Source: Amyelois transitella (Eukaryota; Arthropoda; Insecta; Lepidoptera; Pyralidae). Taken from it: a DNA stretch of 64,000 nt. The stretch is from assembly GCF_032362555.1 (NCBI RefSeq), contig NC_083520.1, positions 62,001-126,000 on the forward strand. Reading direction: 5' to 3'. Each line of letters starts with the position of its first letter. Positions within the stretch are counted from its first letter, which is position 1. The position numbers were made by a program, and so were the translations under genes. Below, in pieces: positions 1 to 11,407 of this stretch. The notes beneath the pieces were generated by a model. That model ran no database searches. It saw only the letters and a list, made by a program, of their open reading frames with translations, and had not been told where the DNA came from.

Positions 1-995
1 TAACAGGAAGAGAGAAAGACAGCGGTCAGTTATCTTACTTTTTGGTGAATGAAATATTTTGGTAAATTAATTCCAACAAATGGTTTTCATTCCACTCGGC
101 TACACACACTTATTACGCTGTGGGTGACATGATGCGCTGGTTGTTGGCTCTGTCTATCCCACTAGGGATAAAGACATGATTATAGTTTGTAAGTAGGTAT
201 TATGTGAGTAAATTTTCCGAGAATATTATTAGATTCGAGTAATTCGCCGTCACGTAATCACCCACACTGGTCCGGCAATGTCGGGTACTAGTGCTGCGCT
301 TTACATTCTCTTGCTACAGTTCCTAATCTTTTAAAGGTAGGTACTAAGTCTACTGGTACTTTATGTAGGTAAGTATTTTCAATTCTTTTCTCGTCGTAGA
401 CTTACCAAGTAAATAGGTATCTACTGTATGGGACAAGTAAAAGCGTGTCCTTATTTACAACAAAAAGTATGACCGTTAGAAGGGCTGGCTCTATCTCATC
501 AACCCCTTCTTTGTCAGAACAATGGATCAGATGCTGACGTCATCAGACAGATAAAGGCATAATGATTCCTTTGACATTGTTACTGTTAAATGTACACATT
601 CCTATCCACATGTCTACATATTCATGCAATAAATATATTGAGTTAAAGACATTAGTCCCCATTAGTTTAATAACCTTGGGGGGAATATTCACCTGGTTAA
701 AACCAAACTCCAAACAAAGGGATATTTATTTTTAAATCAATCAATTAAACAATTTAAATCAATGAAAGTGTGTTTGGTTTATATAATTTGGAAGGATATA
801 TTATTAAGGCACAGTACCTACTTATCCGACTGGCACCGTTTGTTCATTTTAGCTACTAACATAAATGTTTAGCTATGTCTCTGTCTTACCCTATAACACG
901 TAGGTACTTTTCAATGATGCAATTCAACTTTCTGATTCCCAATGTAATAAATAACATAAGGGAAGTATTTTAATAAATACCCGCTTGTTATGTTA
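1..995. other. AT-rich intergenic DNA
   Basis: No coding region or intact element was recognised. The only clear content is a short 3' fragment of the GTGCCG element near position 138 and scattered TAGGTA-rich sequence that is common throughout this window. Confidence 0.5.
137..190 (+). mobile_element. GTGCCG element, 3' fragment
   Basis: The stretch reads TTGGCTCTGTCTATCCC..AGGGATAAAGACATGATTAT. This matches the 3' end of the family described at 996-1240. The 5' three quarters are missing. Confidence 0.6.
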
Positions 996-1240
996 GTGCC
1001 GTGTGGTGTCCCGGCACCAATTTAAAATAGAATAGGACCACTCCATCTCATTTCCCATGGATGTCGTAAAAGGCGATTTAGGGATAGGCTTATAAACTTG
1101 GAATTCCTGTTTCACTGCCTTTCACTATTTGAATCTTAATTTTATCATAAAGCCAAACAGCTGAATGTGGCCTTTCAGTCTCTTCAAAACTGTTGGCTCT
1201 GTCTATCCCGCAAGGGATACAGACGTGACTATATGAATGT
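996..1240 (+). mobile_element. GTGCCG-family SINE-like element, nearly full length
   Basis: The copy starts GTGCCGTGTGG with a small self-complementary end (GTGCCG..CGGCAC). It passes through the family landmarks CCACTCCATCTC, CCATGGATGTCGTAAAAGG, AGGCTTATAAACTTGG and GTTGGCTCTGTCTA, and ends CAAGGGATACAGACGTGACTATATG. The family is about 250-270 bp long and normally ends in (ATGT)n. Dozens of copies and fragments occur in this window on both strands. The best copies (27151, 36139, 51944, 55408, 61868) have 8-13 bp target-site duplications, so it moves by retroposition. It lies just upstream of gene 1. This copy has no obvious target duplication. Confidence 0.85.
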
Positions 1241-1369
1241 TTTGTAAGTGATAGTGAGAGTAACAAGCAGTGATATAGATAGGTATGTATTTGAAATAAA
1301 ACTCCTACCCGAACAATGGTTAAATAACAAGGAACGGTTCAAAAAATATTGTGGGGAGCAAAAAAAATG

Positions 1370-1496
1370 AATCGTGCACGCGGAGCGGAGCAGGTGACGC
1401 GGCGCGCGGCGGGTGTGTCGGCGGCGGGCCGCTCCGGGCGGGGGCAGCCGCTCAGTCCGCCGCGCGAGCCCGCCGCCGCGCACCGCCCGCCTCGGC
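1370..1496 (+). promoter_or_regulatory. GC/CpG-rich 5' region of MADF gene 1
   Basis: The sequence changes abruptly from AT-rich to very CpG-rich (runs of GCGGCG, GCCGCC) just before the ATG at 1497, and this continues into the first intron to about 1745. A TCAGTC initiator-like motif lies at 1452-1457 (A at 1454), but no matching downstream element was found at +28. The start site is therefore not fixed. This looks like the 5' UTR and core promoter of gene 1. Confidence 0.4.
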
Positions 1497-3669
1497 ATGG
1501 AGCACTTCATCGAGACCGTCCGCAAGTACCCCTGTCTCTGGAACACGACCACCATCGAGTATCGGGATCTGGAATTGAAGGACGCGGCCTGGGCCGAAGT
1601 AATGAAGGAGACGGAGCTGTCGTCAGGTAAGCGAGTGCGCGTCGTGCCGGCGAGCCGCGCGCTTCGGGTGTCGGCATCGGCGTCGCCGGACGCGCCCGAG
1701 CCGCGCCGCCCCCTCCCCGCGCGCACCGCCTCCCTCACACACGCATGACATGCTGTAAACACTACGATTTCGCAGTTCGCTATTGAAGCGAGTGAGGCAG
1801 GCAGCTGTGCCGCTTGGTAGAGTAGGTACTTACCTACTAGTCCGCGGACGACCGGGCCGTGAAATGAAGCGCGCTGGCTCGCCCCACACCCGAGCAGCAA
1901 ATCCCATGCAAACCTCTTCAATGCCACATCACTAGATGGCCACATGTTATTTATTCATTGATAGGTACTATCGCGACTTGACTACTAATGTTTATTATGT
2001 ATTCTCTTTAGATTTAATGGCAAAGATTGATAAGATAATGTTTGATCAAATAAATAATTCATAGCATAATAAATTGCTTCATATTGTTAGAAAGAGCTAG
2101 ACATTTAATAATAATTAAAGGTACCTATAAGTACTTTTTGACTTTATGGTTCGTTAATAATGATATGAAGGTACCTAGGTTATTAATAGGTACGTTATTA
2201 TTATAGTTTTTTTAACTATATGTTAGCTTCCCTCATAGACTAAAAAAATCGTAAAAGAAATAATGGCACTGGGTACCTACTAGGTAGTAGTGAATTAAGT
2301 AGCTAGGTATTTACCTACCTAGTCTACCTACGTAGGAAAAAAAATAAAGACAAGCTACCATCTAGACTTTAGAGGTTTGCTTGAAATTCTCCCTTGTCCC
2401 CCACAAGGGAGAATTTCAGATTTTTTAGGGTTCTCCGAATTCTTACTTACCGAATTACTTGGAATTCTCCGACCCAACAAAATTAACTTTTTTTGTCGCA
2501 GCTCGTAAAGTTGTAATCCGAGCTCGTGAAGGTCCGCAGGCAGGTCTAGGTAGCCCGGCGAGTTGTGTTGTTGCTTTCAAGCTTTTCGAAGGTCCTACTT
2601 ACAAGTATTCTCAAGCTCTGTTTATTTATAAAAAAGAAAAAAAAGCGTATCACCTACTACTATTAAACTATTCTTTAGCAAGTTTCATGAAAATCACACA
2701 AGTTTTTGAGTTTATTCGTTACGTATACATAGTAAAAAAAAATTCCCTTTATTATTAGTTACTATGAATATAAAATATTGTTGATAATTTTTTATAAATG
2801 CATCATAACAAATCACAAAACAATTTTTTTTACTATTTTACCAAACTCAAATTCGCTATATACAAATACATATGTACAAAGTTAAAGAAATGCTGGAGGC
2901 GTAGGCAGAGACTACATCTTTCCACTCCACTTGCCACGACGTCTGCCTGCCTAAAGTCTTGCTCCATCCACATTCATAACTCACTTCTTGCAAGCCGTTA
3001 GTCGGTTTCCGTTTACTTGACTACAACAAGTAATTTTTTATTTCAGTAAAAGAAGTCAAGCTGAAATGGAAGAAACTCCGTGACTGCTACAGAGATGCTC
3101 TGAAGCGGCAGAGCGACATGCTGACGAAGGATCCCAACAGCGCCCGGAAGGCTTACACCTGGAAATACATGGAGCTGATGCAATTCTTACAGCCATACAT
3201 GAACAACCGCAAGAAACCGCCAGAGACGTACGCGCCGCCCCCCGCGCAAGAAAACGGAACGCAGAATGGTGTCGATCCTTCATCAGATTCTTCGGAGTCC
3301 GACGCGGAATCCTCGCCGAAGAGGAAGAGCTGCGAGAGAAGCGAACGGAGTGTGTCTCGACCTGACGTGCACGCTAAACGCCCCTGCCCGGAGGCGCAGT
3401 ACCCCGAACGGAAGCGGAAGCCGCCGCCGGCGCCGGCGTTGCCCGACCCGCTGGATATATTTTTCAATAGTATGTGTCAGTCCACGAAGCGGTTACCGTT
3501 CCCGACACAAATTAAGATTAAGAAAACCCTTTTCGCTGCTGTGATCGGGGCCGAGGAGGCGCTGGTGGCGGAGCAGCAGAGCTACGCCAGCCTGTGGGCG
3601 CGCGCCAGCCGCAGCAGCAGCAGCAGCGAGGAGGAGGAGGACCAGAAGCCGCCGCCGCCGCCCAACTGA
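1497..3669 (+). CDS. MADF-BESS domain protein (gene 1), 2 exons, 250 aa
   Basis: Coding exons are 1497-1626 (ends CGTCAG|GTAAGC) and 3047-3669 (acceptor TTATTTCAG). They join in frame through a phase-1 intron. The protein opens MEHFIETVRKYPCLWN and has a MADF domain at about residues 4-97 with the expected aromatic pattern (YPCLWN, AAWAEV, KWKKLRDCYRDAL, YMELMQFL). MADF domains are SANT/Myb-related DNA-binding modules found in insect Adf-1-type regulators. A Pro/Ser/acidic basic-patch linker follows. A BESS motif lies at about 177-215 (DPLDIFFNSM..LPFPTQIKIKK), known as a protein-interaction motif paired with MADF. The C-terminus is a Ser/Glu/Pro low-complexity tail. The ATG chosen is the first one giving a complete MADF start. 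A nuclear transcription regulator is inferred; the target is unknown. It has the same domain order as genes 2 and 3 downstream. Confidence 0.88.
2893..2995 (-). mobile_element. LINE 3'-end fragment in intron of gene 1
   Basis: Read on the minus strand it gives ATGAATGTGGATG..GGCAAGTGGAGTGGAAAGATGTAGTCTCTGCC, the 3' end of a non-LTR retrotransposon that recurs at 14383, 32765, 56025 and elsewhere. Other copies translate to an ending like DRGKWKDEVSAYPRGKRRDF, which resembles the C-terminus of RTE-like reverse transcriptases. Confidence 0.55.
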
Positions 3670-4791
3670 TCGCCGGCCGTCCCAGTTTCCTGGAACGTTG
3701 ACAACCCCTTGAGCCAGTACTTCAGATACTTATACGAATGCAGTTTTTATTGTACTAGTGACAATTAGTTAGAATATAAAAATATTGGAACATAACTAGT
3801 TTCTTAGGAAAACGAAAATCAATGTCAACGTTAAGCCGACCAGAAGCTGATTGCAGTTATTTTTTAAACTGATTTGATCTCCCGCAAATTAAAATTCTAG
3901 GTTAAGAATATCTTATTAAAAAAATATATTAAAAGACTTTAAGTACCTACTATAAATCATTGACTTAAAGTGGTTTTCTCTATGTTGACCACTGTATATG
4001 TATGTATGGATATACAGTGGCCCACATAAAGTAAACCACTGCACAGTACTGCAGCAAATAAATAAAAAAAATCTATGTGTATATGCTGCAGTTATACTTT
4101 TCTATGTGACCCACTGTAACATTAAACTTTTTGAAATAAGTATAATTAAAGTGTAATTTTTATTTTTTTTCGTTTTTCTTTATGTCCTGATGATAAAAGA
4201 AAGAAAGCAAAATCGTTTGTTTTGCACACTCGCAAATAATTGTTCCATCAAACAAGTGCAAGCACCACAGTGGTCCGCTCCGGCGTGTCCTCGTGGGGAC
4301 ACAACCACGACGCTGGGAGACCAAAAATAAAAAACTTAAATTTATTTTATAAAAGCAGACACAAATTTATTTATTTTTTTTAAAGAAAGATAAGAAATAA
4401 TAAAAGTAACTCAATCTTAAGATAAATTTCAAGAAATACGTCGAATGGGGGTCGCTTTCACTCCAGTATACTTATTCGCCGACATTCCGTCTTCCTTCGC
4501 CACTTTCAACTTCTACAACTTATAAACGGCTCAACCGATTTTGATCAAACGTGTCTAAGAACACTCGCACGTAAAAACTAAATTGATATCGCTTCATCCG
4601 TTTGTGGGCTATGATGCCACAGACAGACAAAAACACAGACAGATAGATCCGTCAAACTTATATACCCCTATAAATAAAAGTACAATAAAAGTAAAACAAA
4701 TTAACACAAAACCGCTTACGAAACATCTTTTCCTTTTGTTACTAAATCATTACCTTATTTACTAACACACGAACACAATTCACACAAGATT
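3670..4791. other. 3' UTR of gene 1 and AT-rich intergenic DNA
   Basis: The gene 1 3' UTR probably runs to an AATAAA-like cluster near 4055-4065. A partly palindromic, partly direct-repeated patch lies at 3960-4125: the stem CCACTGTATAT/ATATACAGTGG at about 3990-4021, and CTATGTGACCCACTGTAAC echoing CTATGTTGACCACTGTAT. At 4490-4680 is a diverged interspersed-repeat segment (AACGGCTCAACCGATTTTGATC..CAGACAGACAAAAACACAGACAG), typical of old transposon debris. No gene was seen. Confidence 0.45.
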
Positions 4792-4797
4792 ATAATT

Positions 4798-5972
4798 AAG
4801 GTAGGTATGGCATTTAACGCCCAATGTGTAAAAACGCCCGAATGCTAAAAATCGGAGATAATGCCGCACGAGTTACGTTATACTTCATGCACACATAGAA
4901 TAAACCAATAGGAACGCGCGGACGCGACGCGGCGCCGCTCAGGCCATCGGTCGCTCAGTTGTGAACCGAACTTGAAGGACGCCGGCAGTGCACGCTGTTC
5001 TTATAAAAAATACTCCGACAAATCCGTAAGTTTTAATTCATTTTCTGTAATTTACATGTCTAATTTTGTGATAAGCGTTCTATTTAGATATCTTTATTCA
5101 TATTTCATTGACAATTTGATTGATTTGTTTGTAATTATGTGTGAAAATATGAGAACTAGGTACAAGGTGCTATTCGGGTAATAACGCCCCGTGACGTGAG
5201 GTTTGGGCGTCAATAGCCTGTATGGGCGCTATTATCCTAAGTGGGCGTATTTATACAAGGCGAAAATCGATGTGTTTTATTTCATAATGATTTGCTTTTA
5301 ACAGATCCGGGACTGATTACTGATACTCTGAATAGTCCGTAGGATATATAAGTTGATTACTGATCTCATTTATGTTTAAGCTATAATATTAATTTACTTC
5401 ATTTCAGGGCGTTAATTGACGTACTGTTTTGGGGCGTCATTAGCCACCTACGGTGAATAGCGCCCAATAGGCATTTTAATAATAATCTGATTTTTTATTA
5501 AAATCCTTTAAAAATTGATCTTCTATTGTTATAGAACATGTTAAAAGTGAAATATTTTTGTTATAGATGATTAAGTAGAAATTACGAGATGTTTGAAAGT
5601 GTTATAAAATTATAATATTTTAGTATTTGTAGTTCATATAATGATAATTATGATGCTATCTAAAAAAAGATAATATAATATACTTTTAAGTTTTGTACGG
5701 CTCTAAGTCGAAATATATGTGTTTATTAAGATATTACGTAAATAAATATATGGGCGTTACTAAAAACTGTATGTTCAGTAACGCCAATGACAGGCTATTC
5801 AGAAAGTCTTTGTTTTCATAATCTTATATGACTGATAACATATATGTGTTAGTTTTTTGTATTCTTTTTTTGACAATAAAACTATTTTTCTAAACAGTTT
5901 TTTAATCCAATCATTTTATTCAATAATATATTGAATTGAAATTAAGCGGGCGTTAAATGCCTATGATACCTT
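4798..5972. mobile_element. DNA transposon with 27-bp inverted ends and repeated GGGCGTTA motifs
   Basis: The left end AAGGTAGGTAT..GGCATTTAACGCCC mirrors the right end GGGCGTTAAATGCCTATGATACCTT. The two ends are flanked by ATAATT at 4792-4797 and 5973-5978, a 6-bp target duplication. The 1175-bp element carries many copies of AACGCC/GGCGTT in both directions (about 4814, 4831, 5181, 5205, 5224, 5243, 5407, 5431, 5456, 5752, 5778, 5948). Near 4951-5023 it has an initiator-like TCAGTT, a GC-rich leader and a GTAAGT donor, like the 5' untranslated exon of a once-autonomous element. No transposase reading frame is left. The superfamily could not be assigned. Confidence 0.7.
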
Positions 5973-5978
5973 ATAATT

Positions 5979-6100
5979 GTGCCTTGTGGTTTCCGGCACT
6001 TTAAAATAGAACCACTTATCTTCTATGATCTCTGGCTTATAAAATTGGGATTCGCCTTTTAGGCGATGGGCTGGCAACCTGTTACTATTTGAATTTTGGT
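5979..6100 (+). mobile_element. GTGCCG element, 3'-truncated
   Basis: Begins GTGCCTTGTGGTTTCCGGCAC immediately after the target duplication of the preceding transposon. It keeps the GGCTTATAAA..TTGGGATTC and GGCGATGGGCTGGCAACCTGTTACTATTTGAAT landmarks and then ends before the ATGT tail. Confidence 0.75.
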
Positions 6101-7611
6101 GCATTTATACTTAATACATATTTTTTGATGTGACAACGTCTTATGATTCGATTGAGCCGGCTGCACGCACGAAAAAACATGACTAATGCGGCCCTACCTC
6201 GCTCTGAGGCGTTCCATGTAAGGCTAGAAGTGCAAGCGAGAGCGCGGAACGAGTGACAAAGAAGCCCAATCGGCCTTCGCGTTCAGCAGCGTTCGACATC
6301 CGTCTCTCTCCTACTTGAGTAAGCGATGCGACTCCGTGGACAGCTGCTATAGTTACTATACTATAGTACATTTATTTACATGTTTTGGTCGACTTTGATA
6401 CTCGATATTTGCAGTGAAAAGTGAATGTAGTGTCAATTGTTTATAACAACGATAATTACAGCGATAAAGGTAATGATTCTTTCGATATTAATTATATGTT
6501 CAGTGATATATTGTCGAATATTCGTGCTTTTATCATTAAATTAAATAGCATCGGTCCGCTAGTGCAGTGATTGTAGGTTATGCTATGATTGACAAAATTA
6601 AAACAATAAACGTCAAAGGGAACATTTTCTCCTATATTAAACACATTGAGGCGGGCTTTTTAAAAACTGGATTTACGAAAATTTTTATTTTTTTTCAAAT
6701 TCTAAATGTACGAAACATGCCATCAAAAACATCCTGTAAAAAAACCCAAGTCTCGCAGCTCAGTCTTTCTATTATTTTCTATTTTTATACATTATACAGT
6801 AATAATGTTTCATTAACTGCAAATGTAACCTTGTAATCCTATACATTTATATGGGATTACAAAGTTATTCATGCAGTTGGTGTATTAAGAAAAATGGACT
6901 GAAATTACAAAATAATTAGGTTTTCCCATGATTAAGACACTAAACTACATTTGTATTCTAAATTTTAAGCTTCTATGTCTGCTAGAAGTGAGTGACAAAA
7001 TTCAGAAACTTTAACAAGTTGTCATTCTTAAACTTCTGGTTCAAATTGACTAAAATTTTAAATATACCGTATTTATATAATGCCTGATAATTACTGAAAA
7101 TTCAGGTTTCTTGTAAAACAAGACAACGAAATTATAGTGGGGTCGAAAATAGCCTGAATTGCTTCGAGAAAAGGATGGTACGGCTGTGCCGCTTTTTTTG
7201 CTCGACTTGACGGGGCACTGCCGTCCCGCAGATAAACAATAATTTAATCATTTTGTATTGTTATAATAAATTATTACTTTTTTATAACAAATTACAATTA
7301 AATTTGCAGAAATAATTTAGTACTCCTAGCTATTGAAAAAATTTAATTATATAATTAAAATAATAAAATCAAAACTTAAATTTTAACAGTTGAGTAGAAA
7401 TTTAAACAATAAATTTTATTCAAGTATTTTGTTGTATTTTTATTTTTTTAAATTTAAAATAATTTTCTGAATAAATAATTTTATGAAAAATTTTGTTTAA
7501 TTGTTTCGAACGACGATTTATTTTGCAGAACTGCTTACAATCGCACCATAAAGAAAAAGCCTGACAATGTTACCAGAACCAGAGGATGTTACGAATAAGC
7601 CTATACCTTGA
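6101..7611. other. Intergenic DNA with one GC-rich patch
   Basis: A patch at 6180-6350 is more GC-rich and contains short purine-rich motifs (AAGCGAGAGCGCGGAACGAGTG). It is followed by a possible non-coding exon-like stretch ending AGCGATAAAG|GTAATG near 6470. A hairpin-prone patch lies at 7165-7235 (TACGGCTGTGCCG; CGGGGCACTGCCGTCCCG). The remainder is AT-rich. No supported gene was seen. Confidence 0.4.
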
Positions 7612-8545
7612 ATGAATGAACCCATGGAGGTTCAAGATGCTGTAGCATCCACTTCAGCAACGCCATTCGCGCAGCCAATAATCGCTGCTTCAAAATCGAA
7701 AGCCCAAAAACAACGTGAGTACAGACAGCGTATCAAAGCATCTAGAACTCCTGCTCAGGCGGCTGCTGCGAGGAAATTGAAAAACGAAAGACAACGCAAG
7801 AATAGATTACGCAAAGCTATTGCCAGTAATTCTCTTGAAACGACAACTACATCTCCTTCTCGTTCATTAACTGCTGCTCCAAAAACAAGGGCACAAATAC
7901 AACGTGAGTACAGACAGCGTATCAAAGCATCTAGAACTCCTGCTGAGGTGGCTGCTGCGAGAAAATCGAAAAACGAAAGACAACGCAAGAACAGATTACG
8001 CAAAGCTATTGCCAGTAATTCTCTTGAAACGACAACTACATCTCCATCTCTTTCATTCGCTGCTCCAAAAACAAGGGCACAAATACAACGTGGGTACAGA
8101 CAGCGCATTGCTGCATCCAAATCTCCTGCACAGGCAGCAGCTGCAAGAGAAGTACGTCATGTAAGAGATCGAAACAACAGATTACGCCAAGCTGCTACGA
8201 GTGACTTGGTTATTGCCAGTGGTCCTCTAGAAGCGACAACCACATCCTCATCTCGTTCAGGGCGAAGGCTAAACACCGTCCATATTGATACTCAACGACA
8301 ATTTGCCGACCAAAAACGTCAAACGTTAGCAACAGAACCAGCAGACACTACTGTACAACCAAGTACTTCTTCAGATCAAATTGAAGATCAAGCACAGTCT
8401 ACTTGGAACACTAAATGGTCATCATCAATCATAAAATTCAAATCTCCTCTTTTGGACAATGATTTTGGCTACGTTTTCTCGGTATGTAACAGACTTTGGT
8501 TTAGAAAATACCGTAAACCCATCACTGCAGCACAGCTGAAGGTAA
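7612..8545 (+). pseudogene. Helitron Rep/helicase N-terminal fragment with three tandem basic repeats
   Basis: The frame opens MNEPMEVQDAVASTS and contains three near-identical 62-63 residue repeats (DNA units starting about 7711, 7900 and 8086; periods 189 and 186 bp). They are rich in QREYRQRI and NERQRKNRLRKA, an Arg/Lys/Gln-rich helical pattern. It then continues to DNDFGYVFSVCNRLWF, which resembles the Cys-x-x-Cys..LWF stretch at the front of insect Helitron replication proteins. The match stops at about codon 310 (near 8545). Beyond that the open frame is antisense to a LINE reverse transcriptase. No helicase or Rep catalytic motif (HUH) remains, so the gene is broken. The Helitron assignment comes from pattern recognition, not from an alignment. 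Confidence 0.6.
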
Positions 8546-9925
8546 TTTCTGTTTGGTTTATCAAAGAAAATCGACAACTGAGTAGGTATGCACATTGCTT
8601 TCCCAAAAACTTTTGCAGTTGCGCAGGGTATTGCTATAGGACGGAAATAATTTCGAGTCTCCGTTTTTGCCCTTTTTATGTACAGGTGTAATCAGGGAAA
8701 TTTTTAGGAGGTCTGGAAATTCACCTTCCGTAAAGGATTGATTAATCATCAACGTTAGCGGTAGGGTAAGCTCGTCGGCACATTGTTTAAAAAGAATAGG
8801 TGGCATCTCATCAATTCCGGTACTATATTTATTTTTTAGTTGTTTCAAATTTTTTTGACTTCAGATAATTCGATTTGTCGTAAGAACATAGAATTTTCTG
8901 AGGGATGTAGTACGGGCCGGCCTGGTGGCTGCGTGGAGCAGGCATCCACACTGAGGCAAAGTATCTAATGAATGCCCTGACCACTGCTTTTGGATCCGAC
9001 GACAGATTGTTATGGATGTGCAATTTTATATTTTGATGCAGGTTTCGTGTGTTTTTATTTGTTCTCTCTTTTATTATTCGCCACATAGCTTTTAACTTGG
9101 TTTATATAGTTAATTTTTTTTGACTTAATAATCGCCCTCTTTATAAAAATTTCATTAGATTTTTAGATTTTTTTTAGGATATCAATTTTTGAACTGTTTA
9201 CCAAAATTTTTAACCGTATTTTATTTCTACACGATATTTTTATCCCTTTTGTAAGCTAGCGTTTTTTGAAGTTTGATTTAACTTTTATAAATTTTTTGGG
9301 TATGCATTCGTCAAGTATGTTTTTTAAAACATTGTTCAATGAATTATAAGTTTAGGTAATATTTTTTCCATATTTTATAATGTCGATCCAACAAATACTG
9401 TGTAATTCTGTTTTGAATTTTTGTATGTTATTTTTTATCAAAAATACGTTTTTCTCGTCGCCAGATTGATGGTTTGTCAATTATAAGTAAGTGTGTTTGA
9501 ATAGTTACACTTTTATGATCTGAAAATCCTAAATCCCTTACTTGTGCATATAAGTTCAAGTCAGAAAAATTTGTAATTATAATATCAACGCAAGTAGATG
9601 TCGTGCTTGTTACCCGTGTCGGATCTTTTATTTGAGGTTTCAAGTTATGTTCCGCCATTAAGGAAAAGAGTTTTTTGGAATTCGCGTCGTCTAATAAGAT
9701 GTCAATATTAAAATCTCCTCCAAGCATAATGCGTTTTTACTGTATTTTTTAGTCAATTAGTTTAATATTACTTCTAATGGCATAAGGAAATCGTTTATCT
9801 GTCTGTCGTTCCAATAAAATGAGATTAGGATAACATTATGGTCAGTTAGTTCTGCGGCACACAATTCTTCAAGATTGATATGTCCCTAATATATTTTCTC
9901 TCAACGTAAACAAGATTCCGCAACA
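8545..9925 (-). pseudogene. Decayed non-LTR retrotransposon ORF2 (endonuclease + reverse transcriptase)
   Basis: On the minus strand, 9890-9428 reads as the end of an apurinic-type endonuclease domain: ..FYWNDRQINDFL.., then MLGGDFNIDILLDDANSKK, DPTRVTSTTSTCVDIIITN and GFSDHKSV, which hold the GDFN, ST-x-D-x-I and SDH catalytic signatures. 9086-8829 is the linker (MWRIIKERTNKNTRN). 8848-8581 begins the reverse transcriptase (STGIDEMPPILFK, TEGEFPDLLKISLITPVHKK). The frames are split by shifts, and everything after the first RT block is lost where it abuts the Helitron ORF. The closest family type is Jockey/CR1-like, but the clade is uncertain. Confidence 0.8.
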
Positions 9926-10249
9926 CTTTGCAGACCCCGCCCCGCGCCTTTGCTTGCCGGCAGTATGCAGTTGATAGAATATTTATTTTAATTTAAAAAG
10001 TCTGATAAACAGCATGCGTGAAAGGTGTCTTGATATTGATCAAGGAAAGCTTCAAATATATCTCGTTTGTTCCATAGGCTTTGATGTTCTGATGCATCAC
10101 ATTTAGTTCAAAAGTGGTCACGAAATGTGCGGTGTGAGTTAGTTGCTGGAATGTGCGCGTTTATAGTGACGCTGTTGTTGTGGTACGAACTGGAGGGCAG
10201 GTGAGTGGTGCTGGACCTTCTATTTACCCTGTTTTATATTTATTTTATA

Positions 10250-10530
10250 GTTTTTTTTCTATAAGTCTTCAAGTTCCTTTTTTAGTCTTTCGTTTCTTCA
10301 CTTATTGCTGAGATTTGTTTTTCTGTTAATTTTGTTGGTGTTGTAAAGTGTTTGATTTTTCATTGAATTCCTGTTTTAGTCGTTCAACAGCGGATTTCGC
10401 CTCGTCTACCATTTATGCAAGTGCGTCGTCCGTCTGCGCCATGATTTCTCTAATGGAATCATAGGACAAGTGATAAACGTACCAGTCGACGTTCAAGAAG
10501 CGAGGGATGGCGGCGGTCGTATAAATGATG
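10250..10530 (-). pseudogene. LINE ORF1 coiled-coil remnant
   Basis: Read on the minus strand, with one in-frame stop, this segment gives YDSIREIMAQTDDAL, then MVDEAKSAVERLKQEFNEK, a heptad-like acidic/basic coiled coil typical of LINE ORF1 proteins. It lies at the expected upstream side of the endonuclease region at 9428-9925. The two are probably parts of one degraded element running 10530 to 8545. Confidence 0.4.
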
Positions 10531-11029
10531 TCAATCTACACTAATATTATAAAGAGGAAAACTTTGTTTGTTTGGTTGTAATGAATAGGCTTAAAAACTA
10601 CTGGACCGATGTTAAAAATTCTTTCACCATTCGAAAGCTACATTATCCACGAGTAACATAGACTATATTTTATTTTGGAAAAAATAGGGTTCCGTAATAT
10701 ATTTGGATTTTTCGGACACAAACTGAAAAAAATCAACCAAAAAGTTACTTATTTTGCGTACGCTGCCTAAACTACAAAAGATAGAACCATAAAATGTTTT
10801 AATTAATTGTAGATCTTATAAATATCTACAAAAAAGTCCGCGACGCACTATACCTATCTATGTAGAGTGAGGCACAACCACATTTTTATTTAAAAATCTT
10901 GAATTCGCAGCGCAGACGCGAGGCCGGCTCCCTACGCAGCGGTCGTGCGCGAAGTCTAATAATTTTCTTGAGATTATTTTTAGATTTTGTTCTTAAAACT
11001 ACACCTAAGCAAAAGTTCTTCTTAGATCT

Positions 11030-11147
11030 AAACAACAGTCCTTCTCAGAGCTATACAATAGTTCTTTTCAGGGCTAACACACAGTTATTTTCAGGGCTAA
11101 CCAACAGTTCTTTTCAGGGCTTAACAACAGTTCTTTCCAGGGCTAGA
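11030..11147 (+). repeat. Minisatellite, about 5 units, inside the Helitron
   Basis: Units follow the pattern CAACAGTTCTTTTCAGGGCTAA with a period of about 22-25 bp and mild divergence. They lie just before the reading frame at 11186. Confidence 0.75.
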
Positions 11148-11185
11148 ATATTACACGCTATTAACATTTTCTTAAACATTTGAAA

Positions 11186-11407
11186 ATGCCTAAGAGAACC
11201 AGGTCTCAACTTTCTAGAAATAGTTCTCAAGCACGAGCAGCAAAAATACGTCGTATAAGAGAATCTCCACCTGAACGTTCACAACGCCTTGCTGAACAAA
11301 ATCAGAGAAACTCTCAGGTACGTTTACGAGGGCATGTATCCCAAAACAACAGGTTGCACTGCGGGACTGCAAGCAGAATTGACACTTTTGCCGGGAGCAA
11401 GACTTAG
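11186..11407 (+). pseudogene. Helitron ORF N-terminal fragment
   Basis: The frame starts MPKRTRSQLSRNSSQARAAK and continues RIRESPPERSQRLAEQNQRN, an Arg/Gln/Ser-rich N-terminus of the kind found at the start of insect Helitron proteins. It then runs into the Helitron 3' terminal sequence and stops at 11407, so more than 90% of the protein is missing. It is similar in style but not identical to the fragment at 7612, so they come from different Helitron lineages. Confidence 0.5.

Noticed and set aside
1229..1945. 238-codon minus-strand ORF over gene 1 exon 1
   Set aside because: It is antisense to the CpG-rich first exon and repeats; the + strand MADF exon with proper splice sites explains this region.
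6183..6371. Open frame in the GC patch upstream of the Helitron fragment
   Set aside because: Short, with no motif, in a region that looks regulatory or repetitive rather than coding.
7755..8120. 121-codon minus-strand ORF
   Set aside because: It is the complement of the tandem basic repeats of the Helitron ORF, with repeated peptides only because the DNA is repeated.
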